From Telluria antibiotica (GTDB lineage: Bacteria; Pseudomonadota; Gammaproteobacteria; Burkholderiales; Burkholderiaceae_D): 64,000 nt of DNA. Below the pieces are notes generated by a model. The model made no database searches. It saw only the letters and a program-made list of their open reading frames with translations, and had not been told where the DNA came from. Numbering within the stretch: the stretch's first letter is position 1; each line of letters opens with the position of its first letter. Position numbers and translations under genes: made by a program. Positions 25,774 through 35,685 of the stretch are shown here, piece after piece. Location of the stretch: the NCBI RefSeq assembly GCF_011682055.1, contig NZ_JAAQOM010000014.1, positions 124,001 to 188,000 of the forward strand. The letters are read 5' to 3'.

Positions 25774-27633
25774 TTACTGCATCAGCTGGCCGATGATCTT
25801 CACCGGCGCGTTCCCGTAGCTCAGGAACTGGTCGTGGAACTGCTTCAGGTCGAAGCGGTCGCCCAGCTGCTGCTTGCGGCGTTCGCGCAATTCCATGATG
25901 TCGCTGTAGCCGCTGAAATAGCTGGAGAGCTGCACGGACGACAGCTGCGCGCGCCGCCACTTGTCGGCCGCTTCCTGCGGGGTCTGGAAGGCCTGGCGCA
26001 CCAATAGGTCCAGCGCCTGCTCGCGCGTCATGCCCAGCACGTGCACGCTGTAGTCGAGGATCGTGTTCGACACGCTGCGCAGGTTCCACTTGCACCACAT
26101 GAGCCACAACTCCGGCGCGTTGTCGCCATAGCCCGATTCCAGCATCATGCGCTCGCCGTACACGGCCCAGCCTTCGACCATCGCGCCGTTGCCGAACAAC
26201 GCTTTCACCAGCGATGGCGAGCGGTTCGCGTTCATCAGCTGCGTGTAGTGGCCAGGGATCGCCTCGTGGATATTCAGGATTTGCAGCATCCAGTTGTTGT
26301 ACTCGCGCAGGCTGCTCTCGGCCTGTTCTTGTGTGAGGCCGTCCAGCGGCGTCACGTTGTAATAGGTCTTGTCCTTCGGCCGGTACGGACCCGGCGCGTC
26401 GATGCTGGCGCCCGCGACGCCGCGCTGGTACAGCGGCGTCTCGCGCACGACGAGCGGTTTGCTCGGGTCGATCGTCACGAGGTTGTGCGACACGACCCAG
26501 TCCTGCAATTGCGGGATCTGGCGGCGGATCTCGGGCAGGAAGTTCGCCGGCGTCGTGTGCTGCAGCGAGAGCTTGTCGATCACCATGCCGATCTTTTTAT
26601 ACCGGTCGGTAGGCTTCGCCGTACCGGCGCCCACCGTCTTGTCCCACAGCTGGTCGGCGAGGCCGTCCATGCGGGTCAGGAGTTCGTCGCGCGCGGCCAG
26701 GGCCTTCCGGTACGTTTGCTCGCCCGTGTTGGACGACTGGATCTCGAAGGCGAATTTTTGTTCGTACAAGTCCTTCCCGATGCGGAACGAGCGGGCGCGC
26801 TGCATCTGCGTCTGCGATTTGTCGAGGTCCGTCAGGAAGTCGACCCAGCCCAGCACCGCCGTGCCGGCGTTTGCGATGCGCACGGCGAAGATCGCCTTTT
26901 CCTGCGTCGACAGGATCGATTCCTGCGCTGCCTTGCCGAGATCCGCCAGCACGACGAGCGTGCCCGGCGCCTGCTGGATCGCGAGCTGCGTGTGCTCGTG
27001 CGTCGGGTTGACGAGGGACGCTTGCGCGGCCTGGTAGTAGGCCGGCACGTCGGCCAGGCGCTTCAGGATCGTGCGCAGGCGCTGCGCCTTCGCGGCGTAT
27101 TCCGTATTCAGGATCAGGTCGAGCGGCTGCGCCACGTTGTACTCGGCCGGGTTCCACTCGAACTCGCGGAACGTCGTCAACTGCCACCGTTCGTATTTCA
27201 GCTTGTTCAGCAGGACGGCCAGGTCCGTGCGCTGGTTCGGCGACAGCTTGTCGGCGTTCAGCTTGCCGAACTTGTCGAGCCATTCGTCGATGAAGGCGAG
27301 CTTCTTCGCGCGCGAGGCGGCGTCGGGAATCGTCAGCTTGGCGGCCGCGTCGAACTTGCCGACGCTGATGCCGTCTTCCGGAGCGATGCGCCACAGCGCG
27401 GTGAGGAATTGCATGGACAGCGAGTCCATGAAGCGGTCGTTGCGGTTCTGCGGGGTGCTGGCGGTGACGGGCGCGGCGGCCTTTTGCACGGGCTTTTCGG
27501 TGGCCTTGGTCTTGCCTTTGCTTTTCGACGACGACGTGTGGGCGGCCTTGTGGTGCGGCTTGGTACGCGCACTCGCCGGCGCCAGCGCGACGCTGGCCAG
27601 CAGGACGGCCAGCGCGATTTTCGATTTCATCAT
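25774..27633 (-). CDS. Secreted DUF885 family metallopeptidase-like protein
   Basis: This 619-residue protein has a signal peptide (ALAVLLASVALAPASA) followed by a Lys/Ser-rich linker to about residue 60. The DUF885 core contains the zinc-site-like HEAIPGHYTQ and, about 40 residues on, EGWAVYGERMMLE, the family pattern of HExxx-G-H plus distant Glu. DUF885 proteins are related to M32/M3-type carboxypeptidases, but substrate is unknown. The first two codons are both ATG. It precedes the NHL/M23-like gene on the same transcript. Confidence 0.83.
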   Translation of the reverse strand: MMKSKIALAVLLASVALAPASARTKPHHKAAHTSSSKSKGKTKATEKPVQKAAAPVTASTPQNRNDRFMDSLSMQFLTALWRIAPEDGISVGKFDAAAKLTIPDAASRAKKLAFIDEWLDKFGKLNADKLSPNQRTDLAVLLNKLKYERWQLTTFREFEWNPAEYNVAQPLDLILNTEYAAKAQRLRTILKRLADVPAYYQAAQASLVNPTHEHTQLAIQQAPGTLVVLADLGKAAQESILSTQEKAIFAVRIANAGTAVLGWVDFLTDLDKSQTQMQRARSFRIGKDLYEQKFAFEIQSSNTGEQTYRKALAARDELLTRMDGLADQLWDKTVGAGTAKPTDRYKKIGMVIDKLSLQHTTPANFLPEIRRQIPQLQDWVVSHNLVTIDPSKPLVVRETPLYQRGVAGASIDAPGPYRPKDKTYYNVTPLDGLTQEQAESSLREYNNWMLQILNIHEAIPGHYTQLMNANRSPSLVKALFGNGAMVEGWAVYGERMMLESGYGDNAPELWLMWCKWNLRSVSNTILDYSVHVLGMTREQALDLLVRQAFQTPQEAADKWRRAQLSSVQLSSYFSGYSDIMELRERRKQQLGDRFDLKQFHDQFLSYGNAPVKIIGQLMQ

Positions 27634-27790
27634 GTTCTATCTGCCTGGGTGAATGAGGGGCCAGATGGGGGGCGCCAGATTAGCATCATTCGGCCTGCTT
27701 GCGGGCATTTGAAACAATACGTCACGAACGTTCCGGCGCCGCGAACCGCCGTCAACGTCCCCGCAACGGCGCTCATCGTCAGTCGGATCG

Positions 27791-30700
27791 TCACTCGGAT
27801 CGCCACTCCGCGACCGATGGCGCCCGCGGTTCCGCGCCGCCGGACAGGCCGGCCTGCAGCATCGCCAGCATGTCCGCCGGCGACATGCGTGCCGCCATGT
27901 CCGTCCCTTCCAGCAGGCTGTCGGCCAGGTCGCGCTTGTGGCGGTGCAGGTCGACGATGCCTTCCTCGATCGTGTGGCGCGCCACCAGCCGGTAGATCGT
28001 GACGGGCCGCTGCTGTCCCATGCGGTGCGCCCGGTCGCTGGCCTGGTCTTCCACCGCGGGGTTCCACCACGGGTCCATGTGGATCACGTAGTCGGCCGCC
28101 GTGAGGTTGATGCCGACGCCGCCCGCCTTCAGCGAAATGAGGAACAGGTCGCCGTCGCCGGCCTGGAATGCGTCCACGCGGCGCTTCCGTTCCTGCATCG
28201 GCGTCGATCCGTCGAGGTATTGGTAGCGGATGCCGCGTTCATCGAGATGCTTGCGGATCAGCGTGAGGTGGTCGACGAACTGGCTGAACACGAGCGCCTT
28301 GTGGCGGTTCTCCAGCAGCTCGTCGGCGAGGCGGGCGAACGTCTCCAGTTTGCTGCTGCGGATGCCGCTGTCGGGCGCCACGAGCACCGGATTGCAGCAG
28401 GCGCGGCGCAGCTTCATCATCTCCGCGAGGATCTGGATCTGCTTCTGCGACTGCGGCGCTTCCAACGACGCGATGCGTTCCAAAGCTTCGCGCCGCAGCG
28501 ATTCGTACAGCGCCGTCTCTTCTTCCGACAACTGCACGGGCAGCACGATCTCCGTGCGCGGCGGGAGCTCGGACAGGACCTGCGCCTTCGTCCTGCGCAG
28601 GATGAACGGCTGCGTGAGCCGGCGCAGCCGCGCGCGTGCCGCCAGTTCCGCGCGTTTATCGGAGGCCTTTTCGATCGGACCGGCGAAGCGCAGCTGGAAC
28701 TGGTCGGCGGTTCCGAGCAGGCCCGGATTGATGAAGCGGAACAGGTTCCACAACTCGCCCAGGTGGTTCTCCAGCGGCGTGCCCGTGGCGACCATCCTGA
28801 AATCGCCTTGCAGCGCCATCACGGCCGCCGAGCGGCGCGTGTACGCGTTCTTGATGGCCTGCGCCTCGTCCAGCACGATCGTGTGCCAGCGGATGCCGTC
28901 GAACAGGGAAGACTCCAGCTGCAGCAAGCCGTAGCTGGCGACGATCACGTCGAACGGCCCCGCTTCCTTCAGCATCGCGGCACGGTCGCCGGGGCCGAAC
29001 AATCGCACGTTCAACGTCGGCGCGAAGCGCTCCGCTTCCGCCAGCCAGTTCGTCGCGACGGACGTCGGCGCGACAACCAGCGTGGGCCCGCCCGGTGCGC
29101 GCGACAGGATCAGCGCGAGCGCCTGCAACGTCTTGCCGAGCCCCATGTCGTCCGCGAGGCAGGCGCCGACGCCCCAGTGCGCAAGGCGCGACAGCCATTC
29201 GAAGCCTTCGACCTGGTAATCGCGCAGCTCCGCCTGCAAGGTGCCGGGCAACTGCGGCCGGAATTCCGCGTTCTCCTGCATGTGTTTCAGATGTGCGCGC
29301 CATGCCTTGTCCGCATCGACGCCGCCCGCTTCCAGCGCCATCTCTTCCAGCGCGAAGCTGGCGAGCGGATGGAAGCGCAGCGCCTCCTTGTCGGCGTCGC
29401 TGTAGGCCGACAAATCCACCAGGCGGCGATGCAGTTCGTGCGTGAGCGCGAGGAACTGGTTGTCGCCCAGCGCGATGAAGCGGTCCTCGCGCACGCGCGC
29501 GAGCAGCTCGCGCAAGTCCATCACCTTGTTCTCGTCGACCTGCACTTCGCCGTTGGCGGCGAACCAGTCCTTGTCGCGCCGGATCTGCAGGCGCACGGAC
29601 TTCGACGTGATCTTCTTCGTCACGCGGAACGATTCGCCCTCGGGCCAGGCGACGACGACCTTGGCGGCATCCAGTTCCTGCAGCTGGACGACGAGTTCCA
29701 GGCAGTGGATGGGCGCCGCGAGCAGCCATTCGCCATGCTCGTCTTCCGCGTGCTCCAGCGCGGGCAGGTCGGCCAGCAGCTGGCGCTCCGCCTCGCGTTC
29801 GCCGTTCAGGCTGCGCCGCGCTTCCGTGCGCACGCCGGCCACGTCGGCGATGACGCTTTCCGCGCCGTCGCCCGGGCGGAAATACGGCCCCGTATCGGGC
29901 AGCGGCCGCACCATCACCTGGATGCGCAAGCCCTGCTGGTACGGCAGCAGGTTCACGTGCAGGCGCATGTCGGCCGTCACCTGCTCGATGTCGGCCGCGC
30001 TGCCGCCGATGTCGGATTGCACGGTGACGATCGACGAGATGGCGCTGATCGCCTGCAGCACGCGCATCTCCGCTTCCAGCGGCACTTCCAGCCCGTCGCC
30101 GACGATCGCGCCGATGCGCCGATGCTCGTCCTTCACGCGCACGATGCGCAGGCGCGTCGGCGTCTCCTTCGTGACGACGACGTCGCCCTGCTGCTCCGCT
30201 AGCTTCGGCACGAGCGTGATCATGACCTTGCCGCCGCCCGCGCGCACGACGAGCTGCGGTTCGCCCGGCAGCAGTTCGACGCGCGTGCCGGGCGAATCCA
30301 TCCAGAACAGCAGCGGATGGCCGACCAGCGCGGCCACGGCCTTGTCCAGGTCGAATTCGTAGCGCGTCCCGGTGCCGCTGTAGTAGCGGAATGCGCCGAT
30401 GCTGCTCGCCACCTGTACGTCCTGCGCGGTGAGGAAGTCCAGCTCCGCCGCGTCTTCCGCGAGGCGCTTCAGGCCAAGGGGCCGGCCGCGCGTCCAGCCG
30501 CCCTGCACGTCGCGCTTCTGTTCGCGCGGCTCGAGCGCGCGGATGCCCAGGTGCGCGTCCCACGCGACGAGCCACGCGAGGCGCGATTCCTTCACCACTT
30601 CCACGTTGACCGCCGGCTGCAGGTTGATGAGGGCGTTCAGCTGGCGCTCCCACGGCTGCTCGCGCTCGAACCACAGCGCGAGGTCGACGAAGCGGTGCTG

Positions 30701-31960
30701 CTGGCGCAGCGCGATCGCCTGCTTGTCGAGCCCCACCATCCCCAGTTGGCCCAGCACGGACGCGATCTGCGCCGCGATGAAGTCGAAGCCGGCACTCCTC
30801 GCCACGTCGAACTGCTGTTCCAGCATCGCGGTCTTGTCCGTCAACTGCGGCATGCCGAGCCACCAGTGTAGCAGCGCGCGGAACATCACGGGCTGCAGCG
30901 ACGTCTCCCAGTTGCGCGACGGGAGCACGTCGGCATCGACCGTGCCGCCGCGGATCTGGCGCAGCATCGACAACTGCTGGTACACGGCCGTGTCGTGGCT
31001 TTGCACGGCGCGCGTGGCGCTGTCCAGGTAGGCCTCCGCCGCTTTCGCGTGCTTCGGATCGTCGCTGCGCAGTAGGGCGGTCACGTACAGATGGCCGCCG
31101 ATGCCTTCGAAGACGGCCTTGCGCTTGCCCGTCTCGCGCCGCAGCGCCTTCAACGCCTTGTCGAAGCCGGCCAGCGCGGGTTCCGTATCGCCGCGCAGCA
31201 GTTGCAGCACGCTGCGGTAATACAGCGTCGCGGATTCGTCGAGGTCCACGAGCAGGTCGGCCGCGGCGTCGAGCCGGCCGCACAAGATCAGATGTTCGGC
31301 CAGCGCCGTGCGCAGCGCCATCGATGCACCGCCCTGCGCGGCGTGTTCCTCGGCATACGCGCGGATCGCCGGCGCGCTGGCCGGTTCGCGCTGCACGTGG
31401 TTCACGAGCACCGCGAGCACGTCGTCGCGTACGAGGCCGTTGATGCGTTCCATCAGGTCCGGCTCGAACGGCCGCGCGCAGATGTCGACGAGTGGATGCA
31501 GGTACGCGGCCTCGTGGCAGCGCAGGCAGGCGGCAAGCAGCGGCGCGATCGTCTTCGGGCCTTCGCCGGCCAGCAGGGCAAAGCGCAGCAGCGCGACGCC
31601 CTGGCGGTAGCTGCGCAGCATGGGCGTGCCTTGCCAGTCGACGCGCAGCGGCGTCACCTGCTGGACCACCTCGCGCAATTCGTTGAAGCGGCGCGCACGC
31701 AGCGCCCACCGGATCGCGGGCCAGGCCACGTCGGCCGCGATCGTGTAGCCGCGCGACGGCAGTTCGCCGACCAGGCCATCGGCGTGCAGGCGCGCCAGCG
31801 GGTCGGCCAGGTCTTCCTCGTTGGTGCTTGCTTCCAGCGGCGCCAGGTGGTCGTGGATGCGGCGCCGGCCCATCGGCTCGCCGGCCAGCGCCAGCAGCGC
31901 GAGGATCAGCTTCTGCTGTTCGCTGCACCCATCGACGACCGCGTGCAACACCTCACTCAT
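27791..31960 (-). CDS. Large SNF2-family DEAD/DEAH-box helicase
   Basis: This protein has about 1389 residues. The C-terminal 500 hold the SNF2 ATPase: DDMGLGKTLQALALIL (motif I), VVAPTSVATNW, LDEAQAIKN (motif II), ATGTPLENHLGELWNLF (motif III) and the helicase-C block FLISLKAGGVGINLTAADYV with DRAHRMGQ (motif VI). The N-terminal 850 residues are an unassigned, probably alpha-helical region. Such proteins remodel protein-DNA complexes, as RapA does RNA polymerase. The ATG at 31960 is chosen because it overlaps the S9 peptidase stop by four bases; the frame stays open upstream but runs antisense into other genes. Confidence 0.88.
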   Translation of the reverse strand: MSEVLHAVVDGCSEQQKLILALLALAGEPMGRRRIHDHLAPLEASTNEEDLADPLARLHADGLVGELPSRGYTIAADVAWPAIRWALRARRFNELREVVQQVTPLRVDWQGTPMLRSYRQGVALLRFALLAGEGPKTIAPLLAACLRCHEAAYLHPLVDICARPFEPDLMERINGLVRDDVLAVLVNHVQREPASAPAIRAYAEEHAAQGGASMALRTALAEHLILCGRLDAAADLLVDLDESATLYYRSVLQLLRGDTEPALAGFDKALKALRRETGKRKAVFEGIGGHLYVTALLRSDDPKHAKAAEAYLDSATRAVQSHDTAVYQQLSMLRQIRGGTVDADVLPSRNWETSLQPVMFRALLHWWLGMPQLTDKTAMLEQQFDVARSAGFDFIAAQIASVLGQLGMVGLDKQAIALRQQHRFVDLALWFEREQPWERQLNALINLQPAVNVEVVKESRLAWLVAWDAHLGIRALEPREQKRDVQGGWTRGRPLGLKRLAEDAAELDFLTAQDVQVASSIGAFRYYSGTGTRYEFDLDKAVAALVGHPLLFWMDSPGTRVELLPGEPQLVVRAGGGKVMITLVPKLAEQQGDVVVTKETPTRLRIVRVKDEHRRIGAIVGDGLEVPLEAEMRVLQAISAISSIVTVQSDIGGSAADIEQVTADMRLHVNLLPYQQGLRIQVMVRPLPDTGPYFRPGDGAESVIADVAGVRTEARRSLNGEREAERQLLADLPALEHAEDEHGEWLLAAPIHCLELVVQLQELDAAKVVVAWPEGESFRVTKKITSKSVRLQIRRDKDWFAANGEVQVDENKVMDLRELLARVREDRFIALGDNQFLALTHELHRRLVDLSAYSDADKEALRFHPLASFALEEMALEAGGVDADKAWRAHLKHMQENAEFRPQLPGTLQAELRDYQVEGFEWLSRLAHWGVGACLADDMGLGKTLQALALILSRAPGGPTLVVAPTSVATNWLAEAERFAPTLNVRLFGPGDRAAMLKEAGPFDVIVASYGLLQLESSLFDGIRWHTIVLDEAQAIKNAYTRRSAAVMALQGDFRMVATGTPLENHLGELWNLFRFINPGLLGTADQFQLRFAGPIEKASDKRAELAARARLRRLTQPFILRRTKAQVLSELPPRTEIVLPVQLSEEETALYESLRREALERIASLEAPQSQKQIQILAEMMKLRRACCNPVLVAPDSGIRSSKLETFARLADELLENRHKALVFSQFVDHLTLIRKHLDERGIRYQYLDGSTPMQERKRRVDAFQAGDGDLFLISLKAGGVGINLTAADYVIHMDPWWNPAVEDQASDRAHRMGQQRPVTIYRLVARHTIEEGIVDLHRHKRDLADSLLEGTDMAARMSPADMLAMLQAGLSGGAEPRAPSVAEWRSE

Positions 31961-33900
31961 GCAGGAAGGTTCTCGATCTCGACGGCGGGCAAGCTGGTCG
32001 GGACGGGAATGCCGAACACGCGCAGGTAGAAATACAGCTCCGCTTCCAGCGTGCGCACGATGCTGTCGGCCTTGCGGAATCCGTGGCCTTCGCCGTCCAG
32101 CGTGACGTAGGCGACGGGCACGCCGCGCGCGCGCAGGGCGCACACCATCACTTCCGACTGCGGCGGCGGCACGACCTTGTCGTCCAGGCCCTGGAAGAAG
32201 ATCATCGGCCGGTGCAGCTTGTCCGTGTGGTTGATCGGCGAGCGCTCGGCGTAGACGCGGTCGGCGCTGGCCTTCGGCGCGATCAGGTATTCGTTGTAAT
32301 GCGATTCGAACTTGTGCGAGTCGGCGTCCAGGCCCTTCAGGTCGGACACGCCGTAATAACTGGCGCCGGCCTTGAACACGTCGTGGAAGGCGAGGGCGCA
32401 CAACGTGGTCAGGCCGCCCGCGCTGCCGCCGCGGATCACGAGGCGCTCGCGGTCGACGAGGTCCCGGTCGACGAGGTGCTGCGCGCCGGCGACGCAATCC
32501 TCGACGTCGATCACGCCCCACTGGCCTTTCAGCAGGTCGCGGTAGGCGCGGCCGAAGCCGGAGCTGCCGCCGTAGTTCACGTCCAGCACGGCGATGCCGC
32601 GGCTCGTCCAGAACTGCGTGGCCAGCTTCAAGGTGCTGGCGGCCATGCCCGTCGGGCCGCCGTGGCCGATCACCATCAGCGGCGGCAGCTCGCCTGGCTG
32701 CGGCGCGTAGTCCTTGTTCGTGGGCGGGTAGTAGAACGCGTAGGCCACCCGTCCGTTCTCGCTCGGATAGCGGATGCTCTCCGGGACGGACAAGTAGCCC
32801 ACGTCGGGCAACTGCTCGATCGAGCGCGCCAGCACGTCGCGCTGGCCCGTGTCCAGGTCGATCTGCGCGACTTCGGCGGCCAGCGTGGGCGCGCCGCCCA
32901 GCAGCGCGACGGTGTCGCCGGCCACGCGCAGCTCGCGGATTTCCTGGTACGGCGTCTCGATCGCGGCCAGCTTGCCGCAGCCCGTGTCGATGCGCGCGAG
33001 GCGGCTGACGCCATCCTCGATGTACGTGCAGACGATTTCCGTGGCGGAGCGGAAGCCGTACATGCTGTTCCCGAAGGTCCAGTGCGGACCGCCGAATTCC
33101 GCCGCGCGCCGGCACACGGGGTGCACGACGCCATGCGTGTAGCGGTACAGGTTCCACCAGCCGCTGCGGTCGGACACGAAATGCAAGGTGCCGTCCGGCG
33201 ACCATTCCGGCTGGACGATGGCTTCTTCCGCGCCGCCCGCGACGAGGCGCCCGTCCAGCAAGGTGCCGTCGGCGCCGATCTCGGCCAGCCACAGTTCCGT
33301 GCCCTGCCACGGCATGTGCGGGTTGTCCCAGCAGAGCCAGGCGATGTGCCGGCCGTCCGGCGAGATGCGCGGCGACGAATAAAAGTCGTTGCCGTCGACG
33401 AGGACCGTCTCCGTGCCGTCCGCGCCCAGCGCGCACAGCGTATTGACGGGGTAGGTGCCGCCCGCCGAATGGTCTTCGCGTACGCCGACGAGGCGCCGAT
33501 GCGCGCGATCCAGCACGAAGTCGGCCCAGCGCTTGTCGCCGCCTTCGCTGACGGGGACGGGCTCGTCGGCACCGTGCCGGTCGATGCGGTAGATGCGGTT
33601 GTCGGCGAAGTTCGAGAACCAGATGTGGCTGTCCGCGACGAGGGTGGCGCCGCCGCCGTACTCGTGCACGCGGGTGCGCACGTTGAACGGCGCCGGCGTC
33701 AGTTCCTCGGTCCGGCCGTCGCGCAGGCGCATCAGCGTGTTGCGGCCGCCCTCGCTGGCGCGGCCCGCCAGCCAGTAGACTTCGCCGCCATCCGAGAGCA
33801 CTTGCGACAGCGGCGTGGCGCCGGCCGCGACAGTGGCGGCGGTGATCGGGGAAGTCCAGGCGCCGCAGGGCGCAGCCTGTTTGCGGGTGGTGTCGGTCAT
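31957..33900 (-). CDS. S9 family prolyl-oligopeptidase-like serine peptidase
   Basis: This 647-residue protein has an N-terminal beta-propeller (about 20-380) with TolB/WD-like segments and a C-terminal alpha/beta hydrolase domain. The nucleophile Ser is in VIRGGSAGGL and the catalytic His in DGEGHGFRKA. No signal peptide is seen, so it is likely cytoplasmic, cutting short peptides as in dipeptidyl/acylaminoacyl peptidases. The ATG at 33900 with AGGA 7 bases upstream is preferred to an ATG 13 codons earlier. Divergent from hemE. Confidence 0.9.
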   Translation of the reverse strand: MTDTTRKQAAPCGAWTSPITAATVAAGATPLSQVLSDGGEVYWLAGRASEGGRNTLMRLRDGRTEELTPAPFNVRTRVHEYGGGATLVADSHIWFSNFADNRIYRIDRHGADEPVPVSEGGDKRWADFVLDRAHRRLVGVREDHSAGGTYPVNTLCALGADGTETVLVDGNDFYSSPRISPDGRHIAWLCWDNPHMPWQGTELWLAEIGADGTLLDGRLVAGGAEEAIVQPEWSPDGTLHFVSDRSGWWNLYRYTHGVVHPVCRRAAEFGGPHWTFGNSMYGFRSATEIVCTYIEDGVSRLARIDTGCGKLAAIETPYQEIRELRVAGDTVALLGGAPTLAAEVAQIDLDTGQRDVLARSIEQLPDVGYLSVPESIRYPSENGRVAYAFYYPPTNKDYAPQPGELPPLMVIGHGGPTGMAASTLKLATQFWTSRGIAVLDVNYGGSSGFGRAYRDLLKGQWGVIDVEDCVAGAQHLVDRDLVDRERLVIRGGSAGGLTTLCALAFHDVFKAGASYYGVSDLKGLDADSHKFESHYNEYLIAPKASADRVYAERSPINHTDKLHRPMIFFQGLDDKVVPPPQSEVMVCALRARGVPVAYVTLDGEGHGFRKADSIVRTLEAELYFYLRVFGIPVPTSLPAVEIENLPA

Positions 33901-34048
33901 GGTCGGTCCTGAAGATGGGGCACGGCTGGGGGAAGACAAGCATTATAAGTGGCTGCCGCCAGGCCGTATGTCCGCGTCGATGGGTGTGCGGGTGCCGGGA
34001 ATGCGATAATAGAAGTTTGCCCTCCAATTCTTGAACGGATTGCCAGCC

Positions 34049-35131
34049 ATGCCACAATTTGCCCCGCTGCAGAACGATACCTTCTTGCGTGCGCTGCTGC
34101 GCCAGCCGACGGACTACACGCCGGTGTGGCTGATGCGCCAGGCGGGGCGCTATCTGCCGGAGTACCGCGCCACGCGCGCAAAGGCGGGTTCGTTCATGGG
34201 GCTCGCCAAGAATCCGGACTTCGCCACGGAAGTCACCTTGCAGCCGATCGACCGCTATCCTTTGGACGCTTCGATCCTGTTCTCGGACATCCTGACCGTG
34301 CCGGACGCGATGGGCCTCGGCCTGTATTTCGAGGACGGCGAGGGCCCGAAGTTCGAGCGTACGGTGCGCACGGAAGCCGAGGTGGCCGCGCTGCGCGTGC
34401 CCGACATGGCGTCGTTGCAGTACGTGTTCGATGCCGTGACGTCGATCCGCACGGCGCTGAACGGCCGCGTGCCGCTGATCGGCTTTTCCGGCAGCCCCTG
34501 GACCCTGGCGTGCTATATGGTCGAAGGAGGCGGCTCGCGCGAATTCCACACGATCAAGAAGATGCTGTATTCGCGCCCCGATCTGATGCACCGCATCCTG
34601 GACATCAACGCGGAAGCCGTCGCGCAATACCTGAACGCCCAGATCGACGCGGGTGCCCAGGCCGTCATGATCTTCGACTCCTGGGGCGGCGCGCTCGCGG
34701 ATGGCGCCTACCAGGCGTTCTCGCTGGACTATATGCGCAAGGTGGTGGCGAAGCTGCAGCGCGAGAAGGACGGCGTACGCATCCCGTCCATCATGTTCAC
34801 GAAGGGCGGCGGGTTGTGGCTGGACGAGATGGCCGACGTCGGCGCCGACGCGCTGGGCCTCGACTGGACCGTTAACCTGGGCCGCGCCCGGGCGCAGGTC
34901 GGCGACCGCGTCGCCCTGCAGGGCAACCTCGACCCCGCGATCCTGTTCGCCGGCCCGGACCAGATCCGCGCCGAGGTGGAAAAGGCACTCGCCAGCTACG
35001 GCACCCCGTCGGCCGGCCATGGCCACGTGTTCAACCTGGGGCACGGCATCTCGCAATTCACGCCGCCGGAGTCGGTGACGGCGATGGTCGATGCGGTGCA
35101 CGACTTCAGCCGCCGCCAGCGCGGCGCCTGA
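34049..35131 (+). CDS. hemE: Uroporphyrinogen decarboxylase HemE
   Basis: This 360-residue enzyme decarboxylates uroporphyrinogen III to coproporphyrinogen III in heme synthesis. The two family signatures are present: PVWLMRQAGRYLPEYR near the N-terminus and GFSGSPWTLACYMVEGGGS near residue 150. The ATG at 34049 gives the standard start; a TTG six codons upstream is not needed. It is the gene to the left of the DnaA-box-rich region. Confidence 0.95.
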   Translation: MPQFAPLQNDTFLRALLRQPTDYTPVWLMRQAGRYLPEYRATRAKAGSFMGLAKNPDFATEVTLQPIDRYPLDASILFSDILTVPDAMGLGLYFEDGEGPKFERTVRTEAEVAALRVPDMASLQYVFDAVTSIRTALNGRVPLIGFSGSPWTLACYMVEGGGSREFHTIKKMLYSRPDLMHRILDINAEAVAQYLNAQIDAGAQAVMIFDSWGGALADGAYQAFSLDYMRKVVAKLQREKDGVRIPSIMFTKGGGLWLDEMADVGADALGLDWTVNLGRARAQVGDRVALQGNLDPAILFAGPDQIRAEVEKALASYGTPSAGHGHVFNLGHGISQFTPPESVTAMVDAVHDFSRRQRGA

Positions 35132-35685
35132 CTCCACGGGCGGTGCGTTTTTTGCACCGCATCGCGCAGGCAATCACACTTATTCACAAAAAATCGTACG
35201 CGGGCCGCGTGGACTGTGGAAATGTACAGTATCTCGCAGGATATGATAAGTGTTTGATTTGATGGGGTTTATTGTCGGGTTCGCTGGGGGCGCAGAGGGG
35301 CCTCGAGGGGAGTGACCACTTATCCACCGAGGCTTTCAGCCTATTGTTCACAAAGTTATGCACAGGTTCTGTGAATAATCCGGAAAAGTGCTTGGTTTAC
35401 CGGGGTTTACGTATTTTCTTCAAGTGTTGTATCAAGATTATGCTGCACTGCGTTCAAGTTTTGCACTGGAAATGCGCAGTTATGCACAGAAGTGCGCAAG
35501 CGATGGGATATTTCATGCGTCTAAGGTCGGAAAATATAAGTCGTTGAATTTATAAGGTTATTTTCTTGATGAGCATAGAGAATTTCCTAGCGTTTTGATC
35601 TAGCGTAAACCTTCTTCACGGTCAACTTTTCCATTTTCCACAAAGTTTTCCACAGTTCTCCACAGTTTCTCGACAAGGTCACGGA
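35132..35685. other. DnaA-box-rich, AT-rich intergenic region (origin-like)
   Basis: This 554-base gap between hemE and priA contains four exact matches to the DnaA box TTATNCACA: 35180-35188, 35356-35364, 35370-35378 (reverse strand) and 35480-35488. One-mismatch copies lie at 35320-35328, 35344-35352, 35634-35642, 35646-35654 and 35656-35664. An AT-rich stretch at about 35529-35580 could be an unwinding element. A small inverted repeat (35140-35146 with 35154-35160) follows hemE. hemE borders the origin in Caulobacter-type alphaproteobacteria; whether this is oriC here is inference. The open frame across 35272-35547 is not supported as a gene. Confidence 0.6.

Noticed and set aside
31961..35173. 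Very long minus-strand open frame extending the SNF2 helicase upstream to about 2460 codons
   Set aside because: The extension runs antisense through the S9 peptidase frame and hemE, both with clear family motifs; GC-rich codon bias keeps the antisense frame open.
35272..35547. 91-codon plus-strand frame between hemE and priA
   Set aside because: It covers the DnaA-box cluster, has no ribosome binding site and its product (Cys/His/Phe-rich) resembles nothing known.
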